The notes below the pieces were generated by a model. That model was given only the letters and a program-made list of their open reading frames with translations, was not told the origin of the DNA and ran no database searches. Source: an uncultured Clostridia bacterium (lineage in GTDB: Bacteria; Bacillota; Clostridia; Oscillospirales; JAAYOS01). From it: 64,000 nucleotides of DNA. This document shows, in pieces, positions 62,804 to 64,000 of the stretch. The stretch lies in assembly GCA_947593925.1 (NCBI GenBank), contig CANQDU010000001.1, positions 255,666 through 319,665 on the forward strand, read 5' to 3'. Position 1 is the first letter of the stretch. Each line of letters opens with the position of its first letter. The translations under genes and the position numbers were made by a program.

Positions 62804-64000
62804 TCATATATCTTCGTAGAGCCGCCGGATGATCTCGTCCAGCTTGCGGATACGGGCCTGTGCCTGCTCCAGTTCACGCTTGCTGTCCCGCAGGCTGCGG
62901 CTCAGTTCCTCCTGAGATTTTTTCGTGACCATCCGCACGAATTCGTCCTCATGCTCCCGCACATAAGCCGTGATGCTGCGGATGCCGCCCAGAAGCTGCT
63001 CCTCTATGACCGAGTTGCGGATCTGGTGAGAGGTACAGATGTGCTTGCCCTTTTTGCGGTATGTAGCACACACCATGTACTCGCTCTGCGGGAGATTTCG
63101 TCCGCGCACCTGGTACAGTTTGCTGCCGCAGTCGGCGCAGAACACCATGCCGGAGAGGATGGGCATCTCTCCCATGGGCGTCCAACGGCGTCTGCCGTCT
63201 CGGATGCGCTGCACGATGTCGAAGGTCTCCTGGTCGATGATGGCTTCATGGGTGTTTTTGAATATCTGCCACTCGGATGGGTCACGCTTGAGCTGCTTTT
63301 TCTGCTTGTAGGACTTGCGGTAGGTCTTGAAGTTGACCGTATGCCCCAGATACTCCTGCCGGGAGAGCATATGTGAGATCGTGCTGTCTCCCCATGTGTA
63401 GTCATCCGCGTTGTCTCTGTTGTCGGGGATGCCGATGCCGTTTGCCTTGGCGTGCGCGGTAGGATTAAGGATATGCCGCTTCGTCATCTCATTGGCGATC
63501 TGCGACACACCGTAGCCCTGGACGCACAACCGAAAGATGTCTCTCACGACTTCCGCGGCAGTCTCGTCTATCACCCAGTGGGTCTTGTCCTGCGGGTCTT
63601 TGACGTAGCCGTAGGGTGGATTGGTGCAGAGGGGCTTTCCGGCCTGTCCCTTTGCCTTGAACACAGCGCGTATCTTACGGCTGGTGTCCTTGGCATAGAA
63701 CTCGTTGAAAATGTTGATGAACGGGGTCATGTCGTTCTCCGTCTGATTGTCGCTGTCCACACCGTTGTTGATGGCGATGAAACGGACATCCGCGTTGGGG
63801 AAGACCATCTCGGTGTACATCCCCACCTTGAGGTAATCTCTACCCAGGCGGCTCATATCCTTGACGATAATCGTGCCGACCTTGCCCTCGTCCACCAGTT
63901 CCATCAGCCGCTGCCAGTCCGGGCGGTCGAATAATGAGGTGTGATAGCGATAGCGGCAAAAAGCTAATAAAATCAATGGTTTTGCGGACAGCGGATAGAC
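62804..64000 (-). pseudogene. Upstream fragment of the split large serine recombinase
   Basis: From FDRPDWQRLMELVDEG through VKDMSRLGRDYLKVGMYTEMV, NPPYGYVKDPQDKTHWVIDE, the zinc ribbon CADCGSKLYQ and the coiled coil IRKLDEIIRRLYEDI, then a stop created at the insertion point. The matching C-terminus lies at 41674-42015. The roughly 22 codons upstream of FDRPDW (to the window edge) do not look like a resolvase N-terminus, which normally has a DDGxSGT segment there, so a second disruption near 63940 is likely. Confidence 0.85.

Larger units (their letters stand above)
42016..62815 (-). mobile_element. 20.8-kb Tn4451-type integrated element carrying an adhesin/sortase cargo
   Basis: Boundaries are set by the split recombinase gene. 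GA dinucleotides (minus strand) flank both sides, as known for TnpX-type insertion. The ends read AGATAACATTTGTCAAGGGA (inward from 42016) and AGATATATGATGTAAAGGGG (inward from 62813), an imperfect terminal inverted repeat with 13 of 20 matches. Contents: own serine recombinase, TnpV, TnpW, MobC, ParB-like protein, tyrosine recombinase, and the surface-protein module. No relaxase gene was found, so transfer would need help in trans or the element has decayed. Confidence 0.8.

Overview
The window looks like the chromosome of a GC-rich, spore-forming Firmicute of the class Clostridia, probably a gut Oscillospiraceae-like organism. The evidence is a HrcA/CIRCE-controlled groES-groEL operon, a gerA-gerC-gerB germination operon, LexA with a Firmicute-type operator, consensus SigA promoters with 17-bp spacers, an ECF-transporter S component, and Tn4451-type recombinase genes (TnpX, TnpV and TnpW homologues). 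Taxonomy is inferred from gene content only.

Layout. 1-4.5 kb: leftward operon of TerB_N/TerB_C protein, BrxD-like ATPase and Lhr-like helicase (cut by the window edge), a candidate DNA-processing or defence cassette. 4.6-7.9 kb: glycoside hydrolase, class-I glutamine-amidotransferase-like hydrolase, patatin. 8.1-8.6 kb: tRNA-Val followed by tRNA-derived debris and two copies of a structured repeat that recurs at 21.4 and 28.3 kb. 8.9-14 kb: HTH regulator and a 1531-aa transglutaminase-like/SLH surface protein. 14-21.3 kb: housekeeping genes (groEL, groES, lipid kinase, rRNA methyltransferase, uracil-DNA glycosylase, esterase, ispF, ispD). 21.5-30.3 kb: P-loop protein, MATE exporter, AI-2E family protein, ECF S component, DUF2461, ATP-grasp, tRNA-Leu, DUF4375, PpiC-type lipoprotein. 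30.4-35 kb: germinant receptor operon and a membrane protein. 35.1-35.8 kb: AT-rich lipoprotein gene behind a highly structured leader that ends in an intrinsic terminator. 36-40.4 kb: lexA, DUF3842, uridine-kinase-like gene, ECF sigma/anti-sigma pair, VOC protein. 40.5-41.5 kb: DUF3800 gene with a small RNA unit directly behind it.

From about 41.7 kb to the end the window is mobile DNA. A large serine recombinase gene is split: its C-terminal part is at 41674-42015 and an upstream part at 62804-64000. Between them lies a 20.8-kb element flanked by the GA dinucleotide that TnpX-type recombinases use, and rejoining the two flanks restores an open codon sequence. The element carries its own large serine recombinase, TnpV, TnpW, MobC and a ParB-like protein, but no relaxase was seen. 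Its cargo is a surface-adhesin module: a giant VWA/pilin-type protein (3514 aa if read through), a zinc-ribbon/AP2 protein, a sortase, an HU-like protein, an HTH protein and a tyrosine recombinase. Nearly every gene in it points left.

The cargo shows two independent signs of phase variation. The VWA domain of the adhesin is broken exactly at an (AT)6 tract, where losing one AT unit would restore the full reading frame. The 258-bp interval between the tyrosine recombinase gene and the regulator operon is bounded by inverted recombination-like sites. The element also holds one rightward unit with a perfect SigA promoter reading through three 34-bp repeats that can each form a small pseudoknot.
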